Positions 46,343 to 55,470 of a stretch of DNA of 64,000 nucleotides are shown one piece after another. The notes under the pieces were generated by a model that saw only the letters and a list, made by a program, of their open reading frames with translations, had not been told where the DNA came from and ran no database searches. The position numbers and the translations under genes were made by a program. Numbering within the stretch: position 1 is the first letter of the stretch; every line of letters begins with the position of its first letter. Origin of the DNA: Sphingosinicella flava (GTDB lineage: Bacteria; Pseudomonadota; Alphaproteobacteria; Sphingomonadales; Sphingomonadaceae); assembly GCF_016025255.1 (NCBI RefSeq), contig NZ_CP065592.1, positions 601,122-665,121 on the forward strand, read 5' to 3'.

Positions 46343-47581
46343 GTGAAGCTTTTCTCGTCCCGCTCTTCCCTGCTGCTCGGCATCGCCGCTTTGTCCCTGA
46401 TCGGCGGCGGCGCGGCGCTCTATGCGCAGCTCGAAGGCAGCGATCGGGGTATCGCGCCGATCGACAGCTCCAGCACTTTCGAGGTGACGGGCATCGCGGT
46501 GGACGTGACGGCGAAGACTGCCGATGCCGCCCGCACCGAAGGCTGGCGCCAGGCGCTGTCGAAGGGTTGGAAGGCGTTGTGGGCCAAGACGAATGGCCGT
46601 CCGATCAGCGAGGCGCCGACATTGAGCGACTCCGTCCTGTCCGGCATGATGTCCGGAGTTATCGTCGAACAGGAGCAGATCGGTCCGAACCGCTATATCG
46701 CGACCTTGGGCGTGCTGTTCGACCGCAGCCGTGCGGGGCCTTTGCTCGGGGTCGAGGGACTGACCCGCCGGTCGCAGCCGATGTTGGTCATTCCGGTGAT
46801 GCTGACCGGCGGATCGTTCCAGAGCTTCGAATCGCGCAACGAATGGCAGCGCGCCTGGGCGCAGTTCCGGACCAACAATAGTCCGATCGATTATGTGCGT
46901 CCCGTCGGCAACGGCATCGACCCCTTGCTCTTGAACGTTGCGCAGGCGCAGCGGCGCAACCGCAGCTGGTGGCGCATGATCCTGGAACAATATGGCGCCG
47001 CCGATATCGTCGTGCCCGAAGTGCAGCTGAAGCGCACCTATCCGGGTGGACCGGTAATCGGCACCTTCACCGCGCGGCATGGGCCCGATTACCGGCTGAT
47101 CGATCGCTTCACCCTGCGCGTTGAGAATAGCGCGGCGCTCCCCAGGCTGCTTCAAACGGGCGTGCAGCGCATCGACGCGGCTTACGCGCGTGCCTTGGCA
47201 GAAGGCCGTTTGACGTTCGATCGTTCGCTCATCCCCGTGGCGCCGCCGGTCGAGGAAGAGGCGGCCGAAGAGATCGAGGCGGCCAGCGAGGCGGCGAACA
47301 GGCCGCCGGAACCGGTGACTGTCCCAGCAGGTGTCGCCGTGCCCTACAGCATTCGTTATGCGAGCCCGACGTCCAATGCCGTGGCCGAAGCCGAAATTTC
47401 GGTGAGCGGCATTCCGGGGGTCACCTCCGCGCTCACCGTCAGCACGGCGATGGGCGGCACGTCGACGATGCGCGTGACCTTTGCCGGCGACGGCAACGCG
47501 CTCGCCGCCGCGCTTCGCGCCCGTGGCTGGACTGTCGCGGGCAGCGGATCGACGCTCACCATCTCGCGGCCGGGACAGTAA
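46343..47581 (+). CDS. DUF2066-like exported protein with C-terminal HMA-like region
   Basis: The function is unknown. The 412-residue protein has an N-terminal signal or anchor (about 8-28). A region resembling DUF2066 follows (FEVTGIAVDVTAKTADAAR, then EGWRQALSKGWKALW). A Glu/Ala/Pro-rich linker lies at about 300-325. The C-terminal domain (about 335-412) has a beta-alpha-beta layout like a heavy-metal-associated fold but lacks the CxxC metal site. The start is GTG 46343 with AAAGG upstream. It directly precedes hdaA, with 1 base between stop and ATG, so the two are cotranscribed. Confidence 0.7.
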   Translation: MKLFSSRSSLLLGIAALSLIGGGAALYAQLEGSDRGIAPIDSSSTFEVTGIAVDVTAKTADAARTEGWRQALSKGWKALWAKTNGRPISEAPTLSDSVLSGMMSGVIVEQEQIGPNRYIATLGVLFDRSRAGPLLGVEGLTRRSQPMLVIPVMLTGGSFQSFESRNEWQRAWAQFRTNNSPIDYVRPVGNGIDPLLLNVAQAQRRNRSWWRMILEQYGAADIVVPEVQLKRTYPGGPVIGTFTARHGPDYRLIDRFTLRVENSAALPRLLQTGVQRIDAAYARALAEGRLTFDRSLIPVAPPVEEEAAEEIEAASEAANRPPEPVTVPAGVAVPYSIRYASPTSNAVAEAEISVSGIPGVTSALTVSTAMGGTSTMRVTFAGDGNALAAALRARGWTVAGSGSTLTISRPGQ

Positions 47582-47582
47582 G

Positions 47583-48188
47583 ATGGGTCAGATCGCGCTG
47601 CCGCTCAATTGGCCGGTGGCAAGCGGGGAGGAGGATTTTCTCCTGTCCGATGCCAATCGCCTCGCTTTCGAGCATCTGCGGCGGTGGCACACCTGGCCGG
47701 TCATGGCGACGATTCTCGTCGGGCCACGCAAGTCGGGCCGGAGCCTGCTTGGCGGCATCTTTGCGCGGAAGGTCGGGGGGCGGCTATTCGACGATGCGCC
47801 GGCGCACGATGAAGAGACGCTCTTCCATGCCTGGAACGATGCCCAGGCCCAAAGGCGGCCGGTGTTGCTCGTGTCCGACACGCCGCACTGGGAAGTGCGT
47901 TTGCCCGACCTGCGCTCGCGCCTGGCGGCAACCCCGCATGTCGAGATCGGACAGCCGGATGACGGGCTCATCTGTAACCTCATTGTCAAACTTCTGTCGG
48001 ATCGGGGGATCGTGATACCGCCCGAAATCCCCCAATATGTCGCGCCCCGGATCGAACGGAGCTATATGGCCGTTCTGAAAGCCGTGGATATTCTCGACCG
48101 CACCGCGCTCTCCAGCAGCCGCCGGCTGACTTTGCCCGCCGCGCGTTCGGCATTGAGCGCGGAAAGAGTGATCGATCGCCATGGCTAG
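47583..48188 (+). CDS. hdaA: DnaA-related regulator HdaA
   Basis: HdaA is related to the AAA+ domain of DnaA and promotes hydrolysis of DnaA-bound ATP on the sliding clamp, limiting re-initiation. The 201-residue protein begins MGQIALPLNWP, containing the short N-terminal clamp-binding type motif (QIALPL). The Walker A region is GPRKSGRSLL with Arg where AAA+ proteins have Lys, as in Hda. The end has a DnaA-like helical lid (YMAVLKAVDILDRTAL). It overlaps ppk1 by 8 bases. Confidence 0.88.
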   Translation: MGQIALPLNWPVASGEEDFLLSDANRLAFEHLRRWHTWPVMATILVGPRKSGRSLLGGIFARKVGGRLFDDAPAHDEETLFHAWNDAQAQRRPVLLVSDTPHWEVRLPDLRSRLAATPHVEIGQPDDGLICNLIVKLLSDRGIVIPPEIPQYVAPRIERSYMAVLKAVDILDRTALSSSRRLTLPAARSALSAERVIDRHG

Positions 48189-50334
48189 CGCCGCCCAGCC
48201 CATCAGCGGCGTGCCGGGCCTGCCGGAAGGGCAATCGCGCTATTTCAATCGGGAATTGTCGTGGCTCGCCTTCAACCGGCGCGTTCTGGAGGAAGCCTGC
48301 AATCCCGCGCACCCCTTGCTGGAACGGCTGCGCTTCCTCTCCATATCCGGCAACAATCTCGACGAATTTTTCATGGTTCGGGTGGCCGGCCTCAAAGGCC
48401 AGCAGTTGCTCGGGGTCGAGGAGTATTCGGCCGACGGCCTCACGCCCGCGCAGCAGCTTGCCGCCATCGCCGATGAAGCGGATGCGCTCACCAAAAGCCA
48501 GCAACAGGTGTGGAACGACATCAAGGTCGAATTGATCAACGCCGGTATCCAGGTGATGGGCAATGACGATGTCGACGCGGACGCCGAGGCGGCCGCCTGG
48601 CTCGCCCGATATTTCGACGAGCAGGTTTTTCCGGTTTTGACCCCGCAAGCGATCGACCCGGCCCATCCGTTTCCCTTCATTCCGAACAAGGGTTTCTCGC
48701 TGATTTTCGACATGAGGCGCCGATCGGATGGGGAGCCGATCCACGAGCTTCTAATGATGCCCTCCTCTGTACCGCGTTTCATCCGCGTCCCAGGGCAGAA
48801 AGCGCGCTACGTTGCGATCGAAACGCTGATCCGGCGCCATATCGGCACCCTGTTTCCCGATTATGAGGTATTGGGTCACGGCGCCTTCCGTATCATCCGG
48901 GACAGTGACATCGAGGTCGAGGAGGAAGCGGAAGATCTGGTTCGCTTCTTTCGTTCGGCGATCAAACGCCGCCGCCGGGGGCGGGTGATACGCCTGAAGC
49001 TCGAAGCCGGGATGCCGGCCGAACTCGTCGCGCTCGTTCGCGAGGGAATCGACGCAAGCCAGGCGATCGTTTCGGAATCGACGGGATTTCTTGGCATCGC
49101 GGATCTGGAAGGGCTGGTGGATGAGGACCGCCCGGACCTCAAATTTCCGCCATTCACGCCGCGTTTTCCGGAGCGGATTCGCGAGCATGACAGCGACTGT
49201 TTCGCGGCGATCCGCACCAAGGACATTGTCGTCCACCACCCTTACGAGACGTTCGACGTCGTGGTCGCCTTCCTGCGACAAGCCGCGGAAGATCCGGACG
49301 TGGTGGCGATCAAACAAACGCTCTACCGCGCGGGCAAGCAATCCGCGATCATCCGAGCCCTGATCGACGCCGCCGAGGCAGGCAAGTCGGTGACAGCGGT
49401 CGTCGAGTTGAAAGCGCGGTTCGACGAAGAGCAGAATATCCTTTGGGCCAGCGCGCTGGAGCGAGCAGGCGTGCAGGTCGTCTATGGCTTCGTCGATTGG
49501 AAAACCCACGCCAAGGTATCGATGATCGTACGTCGCGAGGAAAAGGGTTATCGCACCTATTGCCACCTCGGCACCGGCAATTACCATCCCGGCACAGCCA
49601 AGACCTATACCGATATCAGCTTCTTCACCGCCGATCCGCGCGTCGGACGGGACGTGGCGCAGCTCTTCAACTACATCACCGGCTATGTCGCGCCGCGCGA
49701 TCTCGAGCTTATCACCATGTCGCCTTATGGGCTTCGCGAACACCTTTTTGCGTTGATCGACAGCGAAGTGGAGAATGTCCGGGCCGGAAAGCCGGGGGCG
49801 ATATGGGCCAAGATGAACGCCCTTGTCGATCCGGCCATCATCGACAAGCTCTACGCGGCGAGCGGGCAGGGGGTGGAGATCGACCTTATCGTGCGCGGCA
49901 TTTGCTGCCTGCGTCCGGGTATAGCCGGGCTTTCGGAGAATATTCGGGTGAAATCGGTGGTTGGCCGCTTCCTGGAGCATAGCCGCATCTGGTGCTTCGG
50001 GAATGGCGAAGACCTGCCCGGCCGCAACGCCAAGGTTTTCATCAGCTCGGCGGATTGGATGCCGCGCAACTTCGATCGGCGCGTCGAACACATGCTGCAA
50101 GTCGAGAACCCGACCGTTCATGCGCAAATATTGGATCAGGTGATGGTCGCGAACCTCATCGACAACGAACAGAGCTGGCGGCTTCTTCCTAACGGATGTT
50201 ACGAACGATTAAGAGAAAATGACGACAAACCATTCAATCTTCATCGCTATTTCATGACAAACCCCTCTCTATCGGGGCGGGGCGCCGCGCTTCGGAGCGG
50301 AGCGGTGCCCAAGCTCCGGTTGCGCAGGAACTGA
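48181..50334 (+). CDS. ppk1: Polyphosphate kinase 1
   Basis: Ppk1 polymerises the gamma-phosphate of ATP into polyphosphate. The 717-residue protein has the N-terminal helical domain (RYFNRELSWLAFNRRVLEE, SISGNNLDEFFMVRV), the head domain, and two phospholipase-D-like catalytic domains. The autophosphorylated histidine is probably the one in DWKTHAKVSMI; the next block is YCHLGTGNYHPGTAKTYTD. It is followed 6 bases later by ppx, so synthesis and breakdown of polyphosphate are encoded together. The 3' part of the gene is slightly AT-richer. Confidence 0.96.
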   Translation: MASAAQPISGVPGLPEGQSRYFNRELSWLAFNRRVLEEACNPAHPLLERLRFLSISGNNLDEFFMVRVAGLKGQQLLGVEEYSADGLTPAQQLAAIADEADALTKSQQQVWNDIKVELINAGIQVMGNDDVDADAEAAAWLARYFDEQVFPVLTPQAIDPAHPFPFIPNKGFSLIFDMRRRSDGEPIHELLMMPSSVPRFIRVPGQKARYVAIETLIRRHIGTLFPDYEVLGHGAFRIIRDSDIEVEEEAEDLVRFFRSAIKRRRRGRVIRLKLEAGMPAELVALVREGIDASQAIVSESTGFLGIADLEGLVDEDRPDLKFPPFTPRFPERIREHDSDCFAAIRTKDIVVHHPYETFDVVVAFLRQAAEDPDVVAIKQTLYRAGKQSAIIRALIDAAEAGKSVTAVVELKARFDEEQNILWASALERAGVQVVYGFVDWKTHAKVSMIVRREEKGYRTYCHLGTGNYHPGTAKTYTDISFFTADPRVGRDVAQLFNYITGYVAPRDLELITMSPYGLREHLFALIDSEVENVRAGKPGAIWAKMNALVDPAIIDKLYAASGQGVEIDLIVRGICCLRPGIAGLSENIRVKSVVGRFLEHSRIWCFGNGEDLPGRNAKVFISSADWMPRNFDRRVEHMLQVENPTVHAQILDQVMVANLIDNEQSWRLLPNGCYERLRENDDKPFNLHRYFMTNPSLSGRGAALRSGAVPKLRLRRN

Positions 50335-50340
50335 GTCGGA

Positions 50341-51801
50341 ATGTCCCGCCAATCCCCGACGGCGATCATCGACATCGGCTCCAACTCCGTGCGTCTCGTC
50401 GTCTATGCGGGCGCGCCGCGCGTTCCCGCCATCATTTTCAACGAAAAGGTGATGGCGGGCCTCGGCAAGAGCCTCAACGCATCCGGAGCCCTGTCGGAGG
50501 AGGCGCAGGACCGCGCCTTGGCGGCCATGGCGCGTTTCCGCATCCTGCTGCCGCAAATGGGCGTCACCGATATCCTGCCCGTCGCGACGGCGGCGGTGCG
50601 CGACGCCAGCAACGGCGACGCCTTTCTCGACGCGGTGCGCGACATCGGCTTTTCCCCGATCGTCCTGTCGGGCGAGCGCGAAGGCTTCATGGCCGGGCAG
50701 GGAGTGCTGTCCGCCTTTCCCGATGCGGACGGCCTCGCGGGCGATCTTGGCGGCGGCAGCCTGGAACTGGTCGATCTTGGCGACGGAAAGGTGCGCAAGA
50801 GTGCGTCCACCCGCTTCGGCGTCCTGCGCCTTCAGCCCATTGCGGCGAAGGGTGAAGCGGCGTTCCGCAAGGCCGTGCGGACGGCGCTGGCCAAAACCGG
50901 CTTCGACGGGCTGGGACGCGACCGGCCCTTCTACATGGTGGGCGGATCGTGGCGCGCGCTCGCCAAGCTCGACATGGCGGTGACCGATTATCCGCTGCCC
51001 ATCACTCACCATTATTGGATGCAGCCCGAACGGCCGGCCGAATTGCTCGACCTCATTGCCGAACTCGATCCCAAGGATCTGAAGGCTATCGTCGGATCGA
51101 GCCGCGCCGCCACCCTGGCTGAAGCCGCGATGCTCCTCCGCGCCTTGTCCGACGAACTGGAGCCGAGCCATCTCGTCCTCTCCAGCTTCGGCATACGCGA
51201 AGGCCTGCTCTACGACCGGCTCGACCCGAAAACGCGCGCGCGAGACCCTTTGATCGACGCGGCGCGTGAGGCGGGTCGGGGACTCGGCCGGTTCGAGGAA
51301 CATGGCAAATTGCTGGACCGCTGGATCGCGGGCGCCTTGCCGGAAGAAGACCCGGCCTTGGCACGGCTGCGGCTCGCTTCCTGTGTCCTCTCGGATATCG
51401 CCTGGCGCGCCCATCCCGATTTTCGGGCCGAACGCGGCGTCGACATGGCGCTGCACGGCAATTGGGTCGGCATCGACGCGCCGGGGCGGGTGATGATCGC
51501 CCAGGCTCTGTTCTGCAATTTCGCGGGATCCGGCAGTTTCGCCGAACACTATCCCGCCGAACTCTGCACGCCGGAAGAACTGGAACGGGCGAGCTGCTGG
51601 GGTTATGCGGTGCGCCTCGCCCAGCGCTTCAGCGGCGGCGCGGCGGAAGGGCTGGAACGCAGCCGCCTTGAAGTTGACGGGAATGTCTTGCGACTTGCTC
51701 TGCCGGCAGGACAGATGCCGCTTTACGGCGAGGCGGTGGAGAAAAGGCTGAAGGCTCTCGCCGGGATCATGGAACTCCAATCGGAGTGCGCGGCGATTTG
51801 A
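50341..51801 (+). CDS. ppx: Exopolyphosphatase (Ppx/GppA family)
   Basis: Ppx removes terminal phosphate from polyphosphate; GppA-type members act on pppGpp. The 486-residue actin-fold protein has the phosphate-1 motif AIIDIGSNSVRLVVYAG and the second glycine loop LAGDLGGGSLELVDLG. A C-terminal HD-like helical domain begins around residue 310. Adjacency to ppk1 favours polyphosphate as substrate. It is convergent with rnd, 10 bases apart. Confidence 0.93.
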   Translation: MSRQSPTAIIDIGSNSVRLVVYAGAPRVPAIIFNEKVMAGLGKSLNASGALSEEAQDRALAAMARFRILLPQMGVTDILPVATAAVRDASNGDAFLDAVRDIGFSPIVLSGEREGFMAGQGVLSAFPDADGLAGDLGGGSLELVDLGDGKVRKSASTRFGVLRLQPIAAKGEAAFRKAVRTALAKTGFDGLGRDRPFYMVGGSWRALAKLDMAVTDYPLPITHHYWMQPERPAELLDLIAELDPKDLKAIVGSSRAATLAEAAMLLRALSDELEPSHLVLSSFGIREGLLYDRLDPKTRARDPLIDAAREAGRGLGRFEEHGKLLDRWIAGALPEEDPALARLRLASCVLSDIAWRAHPDFRAERGVDMALHGNWVGIDAPGRVMIAQALFCNFAGSGSFAEHYPAELCTPEELERASCWGYAVRLAQRFSGGAAEGLERSRLEVDGNVLRLALPAGQMPLYGEAVEKRLKALAGIMELQSECAAI

Positions 51802-51811
51802 TCATAGCCGA

Positions 51812-52987
51812 TTATTCGGCCGCCTCCGTACGCGTCATGGCGAGCCGGCCCTTCTTGATCGCGAAGGCGAGGCGGCCTTCCACCAGATCCAATGCATCGC
51901 GGCCGAATTCGTCGAACCGCCAGCCTTCGAGAATCGAAAGCCCGTTCCGTTTTCCCGCAGCCAGCGCTTCCAGTTCTTCGGATTTGGCGATGAGCCGCGC
52001 CGCGACATTGCTTTCGCGCGAGCGGATTTTGAGGAGGAGCTTCAGGAGATCGGCGACGAGCGCGCCTTCCTTGCCCAGACCGGGCATGCGCTCCTCCTTC
52101 GGGGGCATTTCGTCGGCGGGCAGCTCCCTGGCATCCGCGATCGCCTGCATGAGCCGCGCGCCGATGTCGTTCGATTTCCAGGTCGGCGAGAGGCCGCGCA
52201 CATTGGCCAGCGCATCCTGGCTCTTCGGCGGGTGCGAGGCGATGTCGGCCAGCGTCTCGTCCTTCATGATCCGCCCGCGCGGCAGATTCTTGCCCCGCGC
52301 TTCTTTTTCGCGCCACGCGGCGACGGCCTTCAGGCGTCCCAGCACCTCGGCCTTGCGGCTCGGCATGCGGATGCGCTTCCATGCCTGGTCGGGATCGACG
52401 CAATAATTGGCGGGATCGGCGAGCCTCTCCATCTCCTGATTAAGCCAGGCGCCGCGGCCGGTTTTCTTGAGACGCTCCAGCATCTTGGGGAAGAGCCCGG
52501 CGAGATAGGTAACGTCGCCGATCGCATAATCGATCTGGCGCTTGTCGAGCGGGCGGCGGCCCCAATCGGTGAAGCGCGCGCCCTTGTCGAGCCGCTCGTT
52601 CAATAGGCTTTCGACGAGGTTCGAATAACCGACCTGCTCGCCAAGCCCCAGCGCCATCGCGGCGACTTGCGTATCGAATAACGGATAAGGCGTCTTGCCG
52701 GTCAAATTGTGGATGATCTCGATATCCTGCCCGCCCGCATGGAAAACCTTCAGAACCTCATCATTGTTGACGAGGAGGTCGAGCAGGGGGGTAAGATCAA
52801 GTCCTTCCGCTTTAGGGTCGATCGCTGCAGCCTCGAACTGGTCGCCGATCTGGATCAGGCACAGATCGGGCCAATAGGTATTTTCCCGCATGAACTCCGT
52901 ATCGACAGCGACGAAGCTGGCGGTGGAGAGGCGTTTGCAAAGGGCGGCGAGCGATTCGCTGTCGGTAATCAACGGATGGATATGCAT
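51812..52987 (-). CDS. rnd: Ribonuclease D
   Basis: This 3'-5' exoribonuclease trims tRNA precursors and other stable RNAs. The 391-residue protein has the DEDD exonuclease motifs: VAVDTEFMRENTYWP (Exo I), HAGGQDIEIIHNL (Exo II) and YAIGDVTYLAGL (Exo III, Tyr-type). HRDC domains follow (KNLPRGRIMKDETLADIA). It is complete in length and divergent from aspS. Confidence 0.95.
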   Translation of the reverse strand: MHIHPLITDSESLAALCKRLSTASFVAVDTEFMRENTYWPDLCLIQIGDQFEAAAIDPKAEGLDLTPLLDLLVNNDEVLKVFHAGGQDIEIIHNLTGKTPYPLFDTQVAAMALGLGEQVGYSNLVESLLNERLDKGARFTDWGRRPLDKRQIDYAIGDVTYLAGLFPKMLERLKKTGRGAWLNQEMERLADPANYCVDPDQAWKRIRMPSRKAEVLGRLKAVAAWREKEARGKNLPRGRIMKDETLADIASHPPKSQDALANVRGLSPTWKSNDIGARLMQAIADARELPADEMPPKEERMPGLGKEGALVADLLKLLLKIRSRESNVAARLIAKSEELEALAAGKRNGLSILEGWRFDEFGRDALDLVEGRLAFAIKKGRLAMTRTEAAE

Positions 52988-53091
52988 AGGCCGCCGCTCA
53001 TAGCGTGAGGCTCGCGCCTTGACAAAGCGGCTTATCCGAGGCGAAGCGCGACTTCTGTATTTTCCAGTCCAATCCAGCCGAAAGTCACACG

Positions 53092-54873
53092 ATGCACGCC
53101 TATCGCACCCACACCTGCGCCCAGCTCCGCTCCGGAGACGTAGGCAATCAGGTCAGGCTTTCCGGTTGGATTCACCGGAAACGCGATCATGGCGGCGTGC
53201 TCTTCATCGATCTGCGTGATCATTACGGCCTGACGCAGATCGTCGCCAATGCGGGCACGGAGGCGCTCCGCATCCTCGATGGCCTGCGCGCCGAATCGGT
53301 CGTGACGATCACCGGCAAGGTGGTGGCGCGCGGGCCGGAAGCCGCCAATTCGAACCTCGCGACGGGTGAGATCGAGGTGCATGCGGAGGATGTCGTCACC
53401 CAATCGTCCGCGCAGGAACTTCCGATGCCGGTCGCGGGCGAGGCCGAATATCCCGAGGATATCCGCCTCCGCTACCGCTATCTCGACCTCCGCCGGGAGC
53501 GCATCCACCAGAATATCGTGTTGCGCTCCAATGTGATCAGCTCAATCCGCCGCCGCATGATCGACCAGGGCTTCACCGAATTCCAGACGCCGATCCTGAC
53601 CGCCTCGTCGCCGGAAGGCGCCCGCGACTATCTGGTGCCGAGCCGCGTCCATCCCGGCAAATTCTATGCGCTTCCCCAGGCACCGCAGATGTTCAAGCAG
53701 CTGATCATGGTGGCTGGCTTTGATCGTTATTTCCAGATCGCGCCCTGCTTCCGCGACGAGGACGCCCGCGCGGACCGCAGCCCGGGCGAATTCTACCAGC
53801 TCGATTTCGAAATGAGCTACGTCACGCAGGACGATGTTTTCAACGCCATCGAGCCCGTCCTCCACGGCGTGTTCGAGGAATTCGCGAACGGCCGCAGCGT
53901 GTCGCCGCTCCCCTTCAAGCGCATTCCCTACAGGGAATCGATGCTGAAATACGGCAACGACAAGCCGGATCTTCGCAACCCGATCCTGATCACCGACGTG
54001 TCGGATCACTTCCGGGGTTCGGGCTTCGGCCTGTTCGACAAGATCGTTGGCGGCGGCGGCGTGGTCCGCGCCATCCCGGCCCTGGGCACGGCCGATAAGA
54101 GCCGCAAATTCTTCGATGATATGAACGACTGGGCACGTTCGGAGGGCCATGCCGGCCTTGGCTATATCACCCAGAAGAATGGCGAGCTTGGCGGCCCGAT
54201 CGCCAAGAACCATGGCGAGGAAGCCACGCGCAAGCTGATCGCAGAACTCGGCCTTGGCCCGAATGACGGCATTTTCTTCGCGGCGGGCAAGGAAGCCCAG
54301 GCCGCGAAGCTCGCCGGTCTCGCCCGCACCCGCGTCGGCGAGCAGCTTGGCCTCGTCGACGAGAACCGCTTCGAATTCTGCTGGATCGTCGATTTCCCGA
54401 TGTTCGAATATGACGAGGAAGCGAAGAAGGTCGACTTCAGCCACAATCCCTTCTCGATGCCGCAGGGCGAGCTGGAAGCGCTGGAAACCAAGGATCCGCT
54501 CGACATCCTCGCTTATCAGTATGACATCGTCTGCAACGGCGTGGAGCTGTCCTCGGGCGCGATCCGGAACCATCGTCCGGACATCATGTACAAGGCGTTC
54601 GAAATCGCCGGCTACAGCCAGGAAGATGTCGACACGAACTTCTCGGGGATGATCAACGCCTTCAAGTTCGGCGCACCGCCCCACGGCGGCTCGGCGCCGG
54701 GCATCGACCGCATCGTCATGCTGCTCGCCAACGAACCGAACATCCGCGAAGTCATCCTCTTCCCGATGACGCAGAAAGCCGAAGACCTGATGATGAACGC
54801 CCCGGCGCAAGTCACGGCGAAGCAGCTCCGCGAACTCCACATCCGCGTCGTCGAACCGCCGCGGGCAGGCTGA
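53092..54873 (+). CDS. aspS: Aspartyl-tRNA synthetase
   Basis: This class II synthetase has 593 residues. An N-terminal OB-fold anticodon-binding domain includes [21 protein letters not shown]. The class II core follows, with motif 2 around [19 protein letters not shown], a bacterial GAD insertion (about 290-420), and motif 3 [13 protein letters not shown]. Whether it discriminates tRNA-Asp from tRNA-Asn cannot be decided by eye. A 117-base repeat fills the gap to greB. Confidence 0.97.
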   Translation: MHAYRTHTCAQLRSGDVGNQVRLSGWIHRKRDHGGVLFIDLRDHYGLTQIVANAGTEALRILDGLRAESVVTITGKVVARGPEAANSNLATGEIEVHAEDVVTQSSAQELPMPVAGEAEYPEDIRLRYRYLDLRRERIHQNIVLRSNVISSIRRRMIDQGFTEFQTPILTASSPEGARDYLVPSRVHPGKFYALPQAPQMFKQLIMVAGFDRYFQIAPCFRDEDARADRSPGEFYQLDFEMSYVTQDDVFNAIEPVLHGVFEEFANGRSVSPLPFKRIPYRESMLKYGNDKPDLRNPILITDVSDHFRGSGFGLFDKIVGGGGVVRAIPALGTADKSRKFFDDMNDWARSEGHAGLGYITQKNGELGGPIAKNHGEEATRKLIAELGLGPNDGIFFAAGKEAQAAKLAGLARTRVGEQLGLVDENRFEFCWIVDFPMFEYDEEAKKVDFSHNPFSMPQGELEALETKDPLDILAYQYDIVCNGVELSSGAIRNHRPDIMYKAFEIAGYSQEDVDTNFSGMINAFKFGAPPHGGSAPGIDRIVMLLANEPNIREVILFPMTQKAEDLMMNAPAQVTAKQLRELHIRVVEPPRAG

Positions 54874-54874
54874 A

Positions 54875-54991
54875 ATCCTCCCCGGGACGGGAGAGGGGGG
54901 ACCAGCCGAAACATGGTGGAGAGGGGTCACGGGCCTCGGCCAGCCCCTCCGTCAGTCCTTTGGATTGCCAACTCCCCATACCGGGGAGGAT
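54875..54991. repeat. 117-bp dispersed repeat between aspS and greB
   Basis: The element has 11-bp perfect inverted ends (ATCCTCCCCGG and CCGGGGAGGAT). Inside are GGGGGGACCAGCC, TGGTGGAGAGGGGTC and AGCCCCTCCGTCAGTCC segments. I associate this layout with a very common intergenic repeat of sphingomonads and related alphaproteobacteria. It runs from 2 bases after the aspS stop to the base before the greB stop codon on the opposite strand, and so fills the whole convergent gap. Confidence 0.75.
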
Positions 54992-55468
54992 CTATTCATA
55001 CCGGATCGAAATCACCTCATATTCTCGCTCGCCAGCGGGAAGATTAACCCGCCGTACGTCCCCAATCATGGCCCCGCGCACTGCGCGAGCGATTGGAGAG
55101 TGCCAGCTGATCCGCCCAGAACCCGCATCGGCCTCATCTTCACCGACTAGGGTCACGATCCGCTCATTGTCGTCCTCGTCCGCCAAGGTGACAGTGGCGC
55201 CGAACAGCACTCTGCTGCCATCCTGCTGGCTGGGTTCGATCACCCGGGCAGCCTTCATCCGCTTGGATAGCCAGCCCAGTCGCCGGTCGATCTCGCGCAG
55301 CTTCTTCCGGCCGTAAATATAATCGCCATTCTCGGACCGGTCGCCGTTGCCGGCGGCCCAGCTGATCGTTTCGACCAGCTGCGGCCGCTCGATGGCGAAC
55401 AGGCGGTCATATTCCGCGCGGAGGGCGCGATAGCCCGCCGGCGTTATGTAATTCGGGCGATCGCTCAC
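54992..55468 (-). CDS. greB: Transcription elongation factor GreB
   Basis: GreB rescues backtracked RNA polymerase by stimulating transcript cleavage. The 158-residue protein starts MSDRPNYITPAGYRALRAEYDRL (GTG at 55468). An N-terminal coiled coil carries the GreB-type tip (NGDRSENGDYIYGRKKLREI), and a C-terminal FKBP-like domain (DEADAGSGRISWHSPIARA) follows. The frame is open further upstream but only inside the preceding gene. It follows the lytic transglycosylase on the same strand, with 2 bases between. Confidence 0.92.
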   Translation of the reverse strand: MSDRPNYITPAGYRALRAEYDRLFAIERPQLVETISWAAGNGDRSENGDYIYGRKKLREIDRRLGWLSKRMKAARVIEPSQQDGSRVLFGATVTLADEDDNERIVTLVGEDEADAGSGRISWHSPIARAVRGAMIGDVRRVNLPAGEREYEVISIRYE

Positions 55469-55470
55469 CG

